Assembly: GCA_019188255.1 (NCBI GenBank)
Contig: JAETXT010000001.1
Span: 6,324,001-6,388,000, forward strand
Reading direction: 5' to 3'
DNA from: Verticillium longisporum
Lineage: Eukaryota > Ascomycota > Sordariomycetes > Glomerellales > Plectosphaerellaceae
DNA length: 64,000 bases
The translations under genes were made by a program, and so were the position numbers. The notes beneath the pieces are model-generated. The model had not been told where the DNA came from and did not search any database. It saw only the letters and a program-made list of their open reading frames with translations. Every line of letters starts with the position of its first letter. The stretch's first letter is position 1. Below are positions 8,785-18,851 of the stretch, piece by piece.

Positions 8785-10810
8785 ATGTCAGAAGCCAAAT
8801 CCCACGAGCTTTTCCAAGAGCCGGCCCCAAGCGGGTCGCCCGGCCCCACCACGGCGCAAGACTCCGACAGCCCCAGCGACGCCGGCGAGGCACCGGCCAC
8901 TGCCAAGGCAGGCAATGAGAAACCCTCCGACATTGTCCACGCTCTCGAGGTCGAGCACGGTATCAAGGAGAAGGCCCTCATTCGAAAGATTGACTACAAG
9001 CTGTTACCAGCCCTTGGTCTTCTCTACCTCCTGTCCTTCCTTGATCGCTCCAATGGTATGCGAGGGCCCATGGGACATGCGCAACATTGTAACAAGGCAT
9101 GCTGACAATGGAAAAGTCGGAAACGCTCGTATTGAAGGAATGACTACCGATCTCGGCATCTGTAAGTGAAAGCATTACCCTCACTTTCGGTAGCTTCTGT
9201 ACTGACAGCAGAACAGCCGGGAACGAGTAAGACAAGTGCCGAGACACAGTGGTCAAATGTATACTGACCACACACGTGCGCAGATATCTCACAGGTTTGA
9301 CCATGTACTTCATTGGTTATGTCCTTTTCGAGGTCGGTATTCGGCACCCTGCAACTCGTACATGCTCCAAACTAGCGACGTCTTGCTGACTGGAACGCAC
9401 AGATTCCGGCGAACATTGTGCTCAAGAGGACATCTCCTCAGTTCTGGTTGCCTACTCTCTGTGTCGCATGGGGCATCGTGGCCACTCTCCTGGGCATAGT
9501 CCACAACTTGGCTGGCTTCCTCTCCGCTCGCTTCTTCCTGGGAGTGGCAGAGGCAGGCTATTTCCCTGCCGTGGTCTACATTCTGTCGATGTACTACAAG
9601 CGTGATGAGCGACAGTACCGCATCTCCCTGTTTTTCAGCGCTGCCTCGCTAGCAGGCGCCTTTGGCGGCATCCTCGCCTACGTATGCCGCGTTCTCTCCG
9701 ACACCATCTCGTGAACGAACACTAATTGGAAGTAGGGAATTGGCCGTATGAGGGGAGTTGTGTGGGACAACAGCTGGCGCTGGATCTTCATTCTTGTGAG
9801 ATTGATCTTGGCTTGCTCATACCTTGTCTGAGTTACTGACATCTCATCAGGAGGGCATTGCAACCGTGGTTATCGGTGTGGCCGCATACTTCTTCGTCCA
9901 GAACTATCCGGACACTGCTAAATTCTTCACCGAGCCCGAGCGCAAGTTCGTCTACGCTCGGTTGGCCGCCGACTCGGACGCTACACACGCAGAACCGTTT
10001 ACTTGGGCAGCAGTTGTGAGCGCTCTCAAAGATCCCAAATGCTGGCTCTACGGCTTCGGCTTCCACACCATGAGTCTTCCTCTGTACACGTTCAGCCTCT
10101 TTCTTGTGAGTCAGAGAATTTCTGTCGCGTCCACTTCACTTGCCAGTTTTGCTAATGTTCAAATCTACAGCCTACCATCATTCGCGATCTGGGTTAGCTA
10201 CGGTCTCTGATTCGCAGGAAACCAAAATACTAACGTCATGACAGGCTACTCAAGCTGGCGAGCGCAGCTCTTGACGGTCCCGGTCTATGCCTTTTCGTTC
10301 GTCACTACCTTGGCTGTTGCCATCTATTCGGAGCGTCTCAAGCAGCGAGCCATCTTCATCGCTGGATCGTCGTTCTTCGCTATCATCGGCTACATCATGC
10401 TGCTCGCCAACTCGGATCCCACCGGACGGCCGGGCCTCTCGTACGCCGGCACGTTCTTTGCGGCCGGCGGCATCTACCCCGCCACAGCTCTCGTGCTGTC
10501 TTGGCCTGCTATCAACGTCTCTGGGCAGACCAAGCGAGCCATCGGCAATGCCATGCAGATCACGATTGGCAACTGCGGCGCGATCCTCGGAACCCAGCTC
10601 TACCGAGCCAACGACGGCCCTAGGTTCATTGTCGGCCACTCCTTTGCCTTGGCCTATCTCGCCGCCAATATTTTGGTTTGTGCCACTCTTCGCTTCATCC
10701 TCAAGAGGGAGAACACACGCCGTGAGCAGATCGCCAAGGAGGTCAAGGAGATTGGCGAATTGACGGATTGGCCTGGTGACTCGGACCCCAGGTGGCGATT
10801 CCAGTACTAA
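8785..10810 (+). CDS. MFS permease of the Dal5/allantoate-nicotinate (ACS) family
   Basis: Nine exons give 518 residues: 8785-9055, 9117-9161, 9217-9226, 9284-9332, 9403-9681, 9736-9795, 9851-10105, 10171-10192 and 10245-10810. All introns are GT-AG and phases add up. Exon 3 is only 10 nt (CCGGGAACGA) and encodes the turn SGNE. The N-terminal 80 residues are cytosolic and Pro/Ser-rich. Family landmarks include LSFLDRSNVGNARIEGM at TM1, the TM2 pattern YFIGYVLFEIPANIVLKRT, RFFLGVAEAGYFPAVVYILS at TM4, NSWRWIFILEGI near TM5-6, PTIIRDLGYSSWRAQLLTVP at TM7 and a C-terminal WPGDSDPRWRFQY tail. About twelve membrane spans are visible. This anion:cation symporter family imports allantoate, nicotinate, pantothenate and related organic anions; the substrate here cannot be read from sequence. 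Confidence 0.93.
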
Positions 10811-11449
10811 GTGATGGTCGTCAAGGTGAAGATTACGCCGTGGGAGCAGTTGAGCTTCTGAGTCTCAAATCTCAGACGAACAAACGCAAAAAGTATTCAT
10901 AGACAGATCGATACCGTGGGTTTACTTGTACAGTGACCCGGATGCTTTTAAAAAGCACTTTTGGTAACATTGGTTCACCTCTCTAAATATGATGGTTGAT
11001 AGTGGTGAGCAATGTATTGAAATGTTTTGTGTAGCCCCCGAATCATACTCGAGAGTAGCTCGTGATGCACCTAGTAGCGGTCATTAATTTGCAGTAGCTC
11101 GAGAAGGTCTTGAAAATCTCCAACCGAACACAACGATCCGCTTTGCGTCTTGAAGCCGCCTCCATGACCAACTTCCTTTGTGACTCAAGCTAGGGAATAG
11201 AAAGACGTGTAGCTTAGTTACCGTACCCCAGATGATATATTGTGCTTGGAGCTCACAGCTCCGAACTGGGTGCTGGCGAAGCTTCGTCATTGTCGTGGAG
11301 TTCCTGGCCGCCTGCAAAGGCATGAATTGGCTTAACGCGCTTCGTGGGCTTGGCATTGCTGGGATCGCCGGATGCCTTTCGTTTCGTCCTTGCCAGGCCT
11401 TCGACTATCGCAATCAGTCAGAGAATAATTCTCAAGTACATGATGACTG
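10811..11449. other. Convergent intergenic region, no gene seen
   Basis: 3' flanks of the MFS permease and of the minus-strand gene ending at 11450. A small hairpin-like TTTTAAAAAGCACTTTT lies near 10947. I see no other signal. Confidence 0.4.
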
Positions 11450-12436
11450 CTATGACCTGCCTTGTGCTTGGCCTATCTTTGGCGCAGCGACTCTGATTGT
11501 TAAGGGACGTGTGAACATCGAGCAAAATTCTTTGCGCTGGGCCTGTGTTACCCGTGCGACGTGCGATTGCAAGGTGGTGCCAGCATCGTCAAGGCCCGCA
11601 AGTTTGGTGACGATGTCGTCCCGTTTGGCTATGAGTTCTTTGACTCTGATTTGGAGTGCGCCGATATCAGCCAAGACTGTTGAAGCTTCAATACTGAGCT
11701 CAGTGACCTTGTCATCGAGACTAGGGACAGATTCCAGTAGCGCCTTGAGGACTCCGTCGGCTGCGTCTACGAGAGGTACACAGCCCGCTGTCAGGCCCTT
11801 ACTCTGGGTCGTTTGAAGCTGATCCTGAGTCTCTTCAAGGAAAACCTCTTCAGAGTGCGCGGTATTCTCATTGCTGAGTACGTCGGATTCGGCGGCATGA
11901 TTTCCGCGTGTCTGATGAAGCCATGCCAAGTCAGAATCCGTGATGTCCCAAGGTTCCTCGATCCAAATTTTTGCCAGTCTCTGCTTGCGCACCTTGCCAC
12001 GCTGACGCCTGGCGACTTTCTCAACTCCTCCCGCATTTCGATCGTGTTGCTCCCTATTTGGCTGAAGTTCTTGGCCGTTCGTCTCGAGCTTGACGAATCT
12101 GGCCACTTGTAATTTTCTTTTTTGTTTCCTTGTATAGCTCACCTCGTGTTTCTGGTGCTGACCAGTTCCTGCAATATGATCCTCAACCTCGGTGCCCTTA
12201 TTGCATCTTGCTACAGGATGGGGTTCCTTCCATTGCCCCCAGGTAGGCGTTGGCTTTCTTCGTATCTTTTGAGACTGTTGGCTGCCGTTTTGTTTCCTGG
12301 TCTCAATGCGAATGCGCCCCTTCTTCTTATTCTTTCCTTTCCACATTTTCATCTTCTTTTGACCGAAGTGCTCATCAGGCTTGTACTTCTTTGAGTTAAC
12401 TACCCAAAAATCGCGGGTTTTCTTGCGACCAGCCAT
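11450..12436 (-). CDS. Unassigned basic coiled-coil protein
   Basis: An uninterrupted frame of 328 residues starts from the ATG at 12436, which sits in a good context (ACCATGG). The frame remains open upstream but has no better start. The first 90 residues are very basic (Lys/Arg-rich, with a KMWKGKNKKKGR tract), compatible with nuclear or nucleolar targeting. Residues about 230-305 form a likely coiled coil (heptad-like VTELSIEASTVLADIGALQI, then VKELIAKRDDIVTKLAGL). I recognise no family. The frame is much longer than chance in this composition, and the opposite strand is repeatedly interrupted. It lies between the permease and a tRNA-Ile copy inside the segment bracketed by inverted tRNA genes. 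A missed intron cannot be excluded. Confidence 0.55.
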   Translation of the reverse strand: MAGRKKTRDFWVVNSKKYKPDEHFGQKKMKMWKGKNKKKGRIRIETRKQNGSQQSQKIRRKPTPTWGQWKEPHPVARCNKGTEVEDHIAGTGQHQKHEVSYTRKQKRKLQVARFVKLETNGQELQPNREQHDRNAGGVEKVARRQRGKVRKQRLAKIWIEEPWDITDSDLAWLHQTRGNHAAESDVLSNENTAHSEEVFLEETQDQLQTTQSKGLTAGCVPLVDAADGVLKALLESVPSLDDKVTELSIEASTVLADIGALQIRVKELIAKRDDIVTKLAGLDDAGTTLQSHVARVTQAQRKEFCSMFTRPLTIRVAAPKIGQAQGRS

Positions 12437-12916
12437 GGTGGTTTTGCGTTGATGAAGTTTGTCGGAGAGTAGAATTCTATGCCTTTGCCTGCGAGGAATT
12501 ATTAGCTGACAGGATGCGCCGAAGGGGTGGAACTTCCATAACATAGCTCTGAAGCAGATGGTCTCCTTGGGGGCTAATCATCACAGGAAGGACTACTATT
12601 CTGCTCTTGCCTACCTCTTGGAACCTTGAGTATGACAATTGTTGAGATGCTGATACTATCGATGATTTACACAAGGGAGCCATGGCAGACGAAATGAGAG
12701 TCTCCCGCACACCTGTCTCTTGTGAGCATGGGAGGGGCATTCCGATACCTGCCCACTTCTAGCAATACAACCCCGGAAGCCGGTCTCGACAACCGCCAGC
12801 ATCGCTTCTACATTGTCATCAACGTCCCAGCTCCAACTTATTCACGCCAGGATCTAGGGCTATGCCAGATTCTCAAATCTTCACCGTATCCCAGCCCTGC
12901 TAAGTCTTCATCTATT
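12437..12916. other. Intergenic, no gene seen
   Basis: Upstream of the coiled-coil gene (minus strand) and 5' of the tRNA. No further feature seen. Confidence 0.35.
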
Positions 12917-12990
12917 GGTCGGTTAGCTCAGTTGGTTAGAGCGTGGTACTAATAATGCCAAGGTCATGAGTTCGACCCTCATACTGACCA
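12917..12990 (+). tRNA. tRNA-Ile (anticodon AAU), second copy
   Basis: Identical over 74 nt to the minus-strand copy at 5068-5141, with intact A box (TTAGCTCAGTTGG) and B box (GAGTTCGACCC), anticodon loop CTAATAA and discriminator A. The flanks of the two copies differ, so identity is confined to the gene. Confidence 0.97.
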
Positions 12991-13323
12991 ATGATATCTC
13001 TTTTGCCGAACTCGGCGCATGTGTTTTCAAGGTGGTCAGAGTCTTTTTGATCCATGATGGGAACGGGGCTATCATGTGTCAGGTCTTTTTGGTGAAGGCG
13101 ATTTGACACGTACGGCTGGAAACAGGGACCTTCCTAGACGACCTGAAGACGCAAGCTTGACAGATGAGATGTAGTGGTCAACTATCCACACTGCCTCTTG
13201 ATTTGACGTGATTGAATTCATTACATATGCATCCGCCTCACTCGACATGCGTCACCAAACAGGGCTGGGAACAGGAAGGCCATGATCATTCATTAAAACG
13301 CTAGAACTGACATGTCAAAGCAC
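12991..13323. other. Intergenic, no gene seen
   Basis: Between the tRNA and the 3' end of the minus-strand hydrophilic-protein gene. No recognisable element. Confidence 0.35.
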
Positions 13324-13895
13324 TTATTTGTGCATAGCAGCCACCGTCTCCGCAGACGTGGGAACCTTGTCCTGCGCCGGCGTGATATCAGACGGGTTGC
13401 CCGTCTTGCCCCGGGAGTCAGGCTGCACGCTGACATCGGCGCGCTGCTGACGGATAGGGTCGGTGGAGCTGGCGCCGACACCCTCGAGCCCGCTGCCGTC
13501 CGACTTCCTCTTGCCGCCGTGCAGCTCCTGGCTCGTCATGCCGGCACCAGGGTGGCCGAGACCGGCGTGGACGTCAGCGCTGGTGGCGCCGCCGAGGGTG
13601 TCTGAGGCCTTGGGAGCCTGTCCCGGGATGACCTCGGAGGAAGGATCCGGCTGGTAGGCATCCTTGGAGGGGGCAGTGCCGACGGGGTGCGTCTCGGCGT
13701 GAAACTCGGGCTTCGCATCGTTGCCGACTAGGGTTCCCGGGGCGTGCTGGGCAAGTTAGCGAACTGGGATTTCGGGTTTGTAAAGCACGGCGGACTCACG
13801 CCTTTGGTGGTGAGGGGCTCAGAGCCAGGCACCCTGGGGTGGAACTCGCCCTGGTTGGGGCCAGCGACGGACGCGGGGTTGCTGTTAACAGACAT
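13324..13895 (-). CDS. Small disordered hydrophilic fungal protein
   Basis: Two exons, 13895-13800 and 13746-13324, separated by a 53-nt intron (GTGAGT...CCCAG), give 172 residues. The protein has no Cys and no Trp, is rich in Gly, Ser, Pro, Ala and charged residues, and begins MSVNSNPASVAGPNQGEFHP, with FHA/FHP and TKGHAPGTLVGNDA motifs that I associate with a conserved but uncharacterised family in Sordariomycetes. The composition recalls hydrophilin or LEA-like stress proteins, which is an inference from composition only. No domain or localisation signal is visible apart from a GGKRK basic patch near residue 110. Confidence 0.8.
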
Positions 13896-14629
13896 GGTGT
13901 TTGTTCCTGTGAAACGGAGGCTCTTGAGCAAATAATATGTTAGATGCTGGACGCTGTTGGAAGTATGCGTCGCGAAGCAATGATGAGGGGAGTGATATGA
14001 AGACGGCCAACAATAGCAGCTACTACAGGTCTTCTTCGACAGGCCTTATATCCATTCTGACTGCGCGCATGAAAAAAGATTGTCAGGTTCGAGAAGGTGA
14101 TGTCACTTCTCCTCATTACATCACCGTTGTGGGCAACACCCAAGATGAGGACCGCTTTTCTACCGAGAGGACCATCGAATACCAGGACTTTCAGCCTTGG
14201 ACTTATGGTCTCGTGCAGAAAACTGGAGAATGACTTCATTGATGCTGTCTAGGGGTGTTTCCTGTTGTCAGCTTGATGCTTAACATATGGCTCCACATCG
14301 GATTCGGCGACGGTTGCTGCCTCGGCCAAGAGAACCGGAGGGGAGGGACGGACATTCTGCTCCGGTCCGACCGGCCCTGACTCGAGGAACCGGCAGATCA
14401 CGATGATCAGGCCGATATTGCACATGGTAGAATTTTTTAAGAGTCTCTATTGATCTCCGCTTCAACGTGGGGTTCTTCCTGTTGCAGGCAACGTATCGAC
14501 CAGGTTCTTGAGAATGAACGTCGAATGATCATCGCGATCGCAGATTACCCCAAGGGTCCACGGAACCAGAAGATGGCTCTCATTCATAGTGGTCCTGAGG
14601 AGAAGCTACTATCAATCGGTTGTAGCGCG

Positions 14630-14960
14630 AGCTAGAGCAAGTGCGAGGTGAGAAGGAGAAGGCAAGGGCACGAGAAGAGGAAGAGCAACTATGAAATTAC
14701 AAGACCATGCTGGAGGAATATCTGTCTGTTAGATCCCTCCTCTATACGAAACTTGGGCTCGCCGACAAGTCGAGATGCTCGACCGGGGTTACGAGAGTCC
14801 AAGGGGAATGTACCCTGACTTGTCCGCGTGGTCTCGTCCCTGGAATAAATTTACGAATACCCCACGACATCGCCCTTTTGAGGTGATCAGCAGGGTCTAC
14901 GTGGAGAGGCGGTCGTCATCCGACTCGGATTCATCTGAGGACTTGGCTTGTCCTTTCGCT
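14630..14960 (+). pseudogene. Decayed fragment of a repeated fungal gene family
   Basis: One frame reads EQVRGEKEKARAREEEEQL, then a stop, then NYKTMLEEYLSVRSLLYTKL; a second frame continues with YESPRGMYPDLSAWSRPW and FTNTPRHRPFEVI. The sequence of a charged coiled coil, then an LxEYLxxCHxL-like motif, then TNPxGKxxPxxLRPW-like and FxxxQRxxFE-like motifs is one I know from a large family of repeated fungal proteins of unsettled function. Stops and a frame change show it is broken. Its edges are unclear, and a similar-looking open stretch at 14453-14635 may be an upstream piece. Confidence 0.4.
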
Positions 14961-15151
14961 TTCCTGCTTTCTCGGCGTCTGGCGGTATATAAGGACTCGC
15001 CTGGTTGTTCTCCACGCGAGCGCGACAGAGCATACATGGCCAACGTTGAAGCTTGTGGATCTCCATTGCTGAGGCAGTCGAAGTTGTGCAGTGGAACGAT
15101 CTTGTGGCAGTAAAACGATGAAACCAGGTCTGTCGACGACGATCCGGGAAA

Positions 15152-15219
15152 CGTACCTACCTATCTTACCTTAGGTACCTTAGGTACCCAGGTGCTTAGG
15201 TACCCAGGTGCTTGTAGGT
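15152..15219. repeat. GGTACC/TAGGTA palindromic array A
   Basis: A low-complexity run of ACCT, TAGGTACC and CCAGGTGCTTAGGTACC units. The same vocabulary recurs at 28411, 29127, 40019 and 57815, always between genes. Confidence 0.8.
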
Positions 15220-16120
15220 CATCCTGGTGTCGTCCTAGCACCAACGGTACTTGACTCCATCACGGCAACCACACTGCACCAACAAATGGGCCATTTCCAC
15301 TGGAGAGGTGACGGGGACCTACCAACTAGCACTACAGCCATGTGACAGGCCTAAGAATCTGGCGTCCTAGGGGCAGAGGATACCTAAGCAGCATCCTCAT
15401 CAGCCAGCAAATGGGAAGGAGCTTGGAGGCTGTGGCCAGCGAATCGTACCGACAGTACTGACAGGCTTCCATAACCCGAAGGCGTCACGTGCCTCGCACG
15501 GTAGAAGCGCTCAACACTCGCACCTTCTCCTTCTCTCCACGAACAAGTCTCTTCACAATCCCGTCGCGATTTTGCTCCCTCCCCCTGCGACTCTCACCAT
15601 GTTACGGTCCCCGGTCCTCTTGACCGACTCTTTGCTCAAGGAAATGCCGAAACGACGAGAATAGCATCGCATGACTTCGCAGCGGCGCCCTTCGGAGCTT
15701 GCCAGCACGCGAACCCTTCTACGCTCAGACCTTCGACCTCGCAGTGCCAGACACCAAGTGGTGCTTTCTCGAAACCCATTACATCGGACCAAGGCGCCAG
15801 TCGCGTTGCTGGCCAAGCCAGTCGCATTCCTGACGGAAAAATCGAGCCATGGTGCGACAGAGGCAAGGCTACTGGCCGCCTACATCGGAAAACTGACCAT
15901 GGCCATCGCCTAGCCTCGCCTCACAGTTTGGTTTTTTCAGCAATGCGGGCGATTGTTCACAGCACGTGCACTTTGGAAAACATGGCACGAATCACAAAAG
16001 ATGTCGGATGATGAAGCCAAGGGAAGGGGCTGTTTTTTTGGTGTGTTTGTCGCAACTTGACGCTACATGCCGGCCCCCTCCTCCATCGACCCGTCGCCTC
16101 AACATCGTGGGCCGAGGTGG
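15220..16120. other. Intergenic, no convincing gene
   Basis: Contains a CACGTG box near 15487 and a pyrimidine-rich stretch followed by a short frame at 15599-15664 (21 residues) and an 80-codon frame at 15671-15913. Neither resembles a known protein, and I do not call them as genes. Confidence 0.35.
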
Positions 16121-16960
16121 TCAGGTAGCCGCACCGCCGGCCTGACCGCCCCGTGCTGCCTTGTTGGTGCCGCTCTTGGTACCGCTCTTGTTGCCTGCGC
16201 CATTGCCATTGTTCTTGCTGGTGGCGTTGCCGGCGTTTCCGCCACCCGCGCCTGGCGCAGGCGTAGGGGATGGGCTGCTTGCAGGGGCAGACGCATCGGC
16301 ACCGCCAGCCGGAGGCAGAGCGCCGGTCGGCGCCCCAGCGACCTCGAGACACCCGGTAGGTCGGGCGGCGGGGACCTCCGGCTTGCCCGCGGCGGCAAAG
16401 TACATGTCAATGTTGGGCAGCACGTTGACGCAGCGGTTGTTGTTGATGGCGTTGACGTCGGCCTGCGCCGTGTCCGGGCCGTTGTTGACCATGGCCTGGA
16501 GGACGTCGACGACGTTCTGGAACGTGCCCTGCGTCTCGAGGACCTCGTTGGCGCTCTGGACCATCGGGTTGTCGCCGAGGCCCGCGTCGAGGATCTTCTT
16601 GTGGTTCAGCTCGTCCAGCTCGGCGTTGAGCGCGATTTGCGCTTGCAGGGTGAACTCGTCGCCCGTCAGCGACGTGGCCGTGTTGACAAAGTTGGTGACC
16701 TTGCCCGTGTCGTTCATCCAGCCCATGACGGCATTCATGAGCTGCGTGTCGCTGGGCGTCTTGTTGGAACCAGCGCCGCCGCCGTTGTTGTTGTTGTTGT
16801 TGTTGTTGTTCGCTGGCGGCGCTGTGCCGTTGGTGGCCTGTCTCATGGCAATGAATCCAGCATTGCTTCGCACGCGATGGCCATGGCCAGCTGCTGGCGC
16901 AGCAGTGGTGAACGCGGCGAGGATCGAGAGGCCTACGGAGAGGGAGAGTGTGGTATGCAT
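16121..16960 (-). CDS. Predicted secreted protein with poly-Asn tract
   Basis: A single exon of 279 residues. The start MHTTLSLSVGLSILAAFTTA is a classical signal peptide, with probable cleavage after an Ala near 20-22. After a linker with nine Asn encoded by a (GTT)n run on the plus strand (16784-16810), residues about 68-180 form a helical-looking conserved region (FVNTATSLTGDEFTLQAQIA, then VVDVLQAMVNNGPDTAQADV and NNNRCVNVLPNIDMYFAAA) that I recognise as a conserved but uncharacterised fungal secreted family; the two cysteines are about 30 residues apart. The C-terminus is a low-complexity Gly/Ala/Ser/Pro/Asn linker. No GPI signal is evident. An extracellular or cell-wall role is inferred from the signal peptide only. 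Confidence 0.82.
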   Translation of the reverse strand: MHTTLSLSVGLSILAAFTTAAPAAGHGHRVRSNAGFIAMRQATNGTAPPANNNNNNNNNGGGAGSNKTPSDTQLMNAVMGWMNDTGKVTNFVNTATSLTGDEFTLQAQIALNAELDELNHKKILDAGLGDNPMVQSANEVLETQGTFQNVVDVLQAMVNNGPDTAQADVNAINNNRCVNVLPNIDMYFAAAGKPEVPAARPTGCLEVAGAPTGALPPAGGADASAPASSPSPTPAPGAGGGNAGNATSKNNGNGAGNKSGTKSGTNKAARGGQAGGAAT

Positions 16961-18851
16961 CGTGAGGAGGACGTGGCAGAGTGCTCCGAACAGGAGGCTA
17001 CAGCATTAAAGAAGGTATTGCGTTCCCGGGAGTGTCGGATCCGAAGAGGTCAACCTCTTTGTGTGAAGGAGCGAAGGGGCAGTGAGAGACAGAGAGTGTA
17101 AAGCGAATTAGTAACAGGGGGCACCAGGCAAAGAAACAAAACAGAGCGGAACTGCTCGGCAAGGCGAGGGAAGCAGTGAGAAGGCCCCGATATTTCAGTT
17201 GAACAGACTCAAGGTCTCGTCATGGGTTACTGGGGTCTGCCGTCGAGCGCAGCCGGGGTTTGCGATGGAGATGTGTCGCGTTGCGCCCCGAGTGCCCTTG
17301 TCTCGACACAAGCTACGTGGGGTGTGTCTCATTCGCTCCTCAAAGGGGCGGTTTTGGCCGAGAGAACAAGAAAAGAAGCCAAGAAAAGCTCGAGACGACC
17401 CCAAGACGAACATGAGCCAAGTGGTTCGTTTGAAGGGAATGGTAAGTCACCTCAGTAGGCCTCCATCAACGGTTTGGGTGTGCCACGGAGAATCATCCGG
17501 TACAAGGAATCGGGCGAGGCAACATACGATCAGTTCCTGTGTAACATCTTGCACCCGGCGGAACGACACGCGATGTCTAATGAGTCGGTACAGACAAATA
17601 TCTCTAGATATATATTCATTCTCATGAAATCTTTTCGACTTTCGTTGCAAGGGCCGTGCCAAGGCAAAGACGACAAGGAGACGCTCGAGCGCCCTTGATA
17701 CCTTCAACTTGCATAGCTCACCCAACCTACGAAATTCCCAATTGATTGGGACTAGAGACCGAAGATTGACGGCTGCGTTGTTTCGCTGACGCTTTCTCTC
17801 GCGCGCTTAAGATCGACGTGATCCATCCTCCAAGAACGTGAGCCCCTTGGAGATCCACGCTCATCCCCCGCAAAGATCGATGGCCGCTCACTCCCGCTTG
17901 GACCTCGACCACGTTGCCCCTCGGTCTCGTTGGGTAAGGGTCAACGCCAACTCGAGGAGGCCGAGCACTTCCTCTGCCAAGGCCCCTCCTTGTAGCACAA
18001 GTTGGGCACAAAACAATTTCAACTATTCGGCTTTTCGGAAAAGGAATCGTTAAGCTTAAGGCCTCAAACGCCTTTGACTGCCCGTGTCATAATTCAGCAC
18101 GAGACCAATCGCAACATCGCTCTTCGGGCCCTGCCGAAACCGTGTCTGGTCACTCGACAGCGTGAGCACCCTACACCCTCAGAGGGCTCAGACTGTTCTG
18201 GCAAAGAGCCTCCTCGCCTACCACTATCCATCCCATCTTTGTTGAAACCCTTCTCGACCATCACCGAAACCTTCCTGTCGTGACTGACCTCCAATGCACA
18301 CGTCGAACTAGCGCTCTTCGCACTGCCCTGAGCCACTGGTGCATTCCGACAAGCGCGGATGCCCTCCTGTCCGATCCCTCAACGCACGGCAGTGAGCCCT
18401 CCGCCACTGCCAGAACCGCAGTCGTCCAACCACGGAGCCTTGCCCTGCGACAGCTCGTCTCGACCTGAGGATGGCTTGTCGGCTTGGTCTGGCTCACATA
18501 TTGCCCACCGTCATAGCATCACGCTTGATGATGGGATTAGTCTGATCGCCATCACCTTTCGACTGATGTTTGAGGATCCACTCTTCCATTTATATCATCA
18601 GTCTCGTGCCCATCCCTCTTTTTCTTTCCTTTTACTTCACAATAGTTCGAAGCGTTGTCCTTCTGACAGACCGATTTTCAGTGTGTTCTTGTCTGTCCCG
18701 CGGGCTCGGTCTCGGTGTCTGTCCCTCCTTCGTTTCTCTTGACATCCCTCAGCCCCGGTGGTTGATTGCATTGATTGTCTTTCATTCTTAATTTTTGTTT
18801 CCTCTTTTAAAATTTCTGTCTTCTCTTCCGTCATATTCGCTGGCCATCATC
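16961..18851. other. Divergent intergenic region between two secreted-protein genes
   Basis: About 1.9 kb lies between the starts of the two secreted-protein genes. The last 250 nt before 18852 are strongly T/C-rich on the plus strand, as is common in fungal promoters and leaders. Short frames here show no family patterns. Confidence 0.45.
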
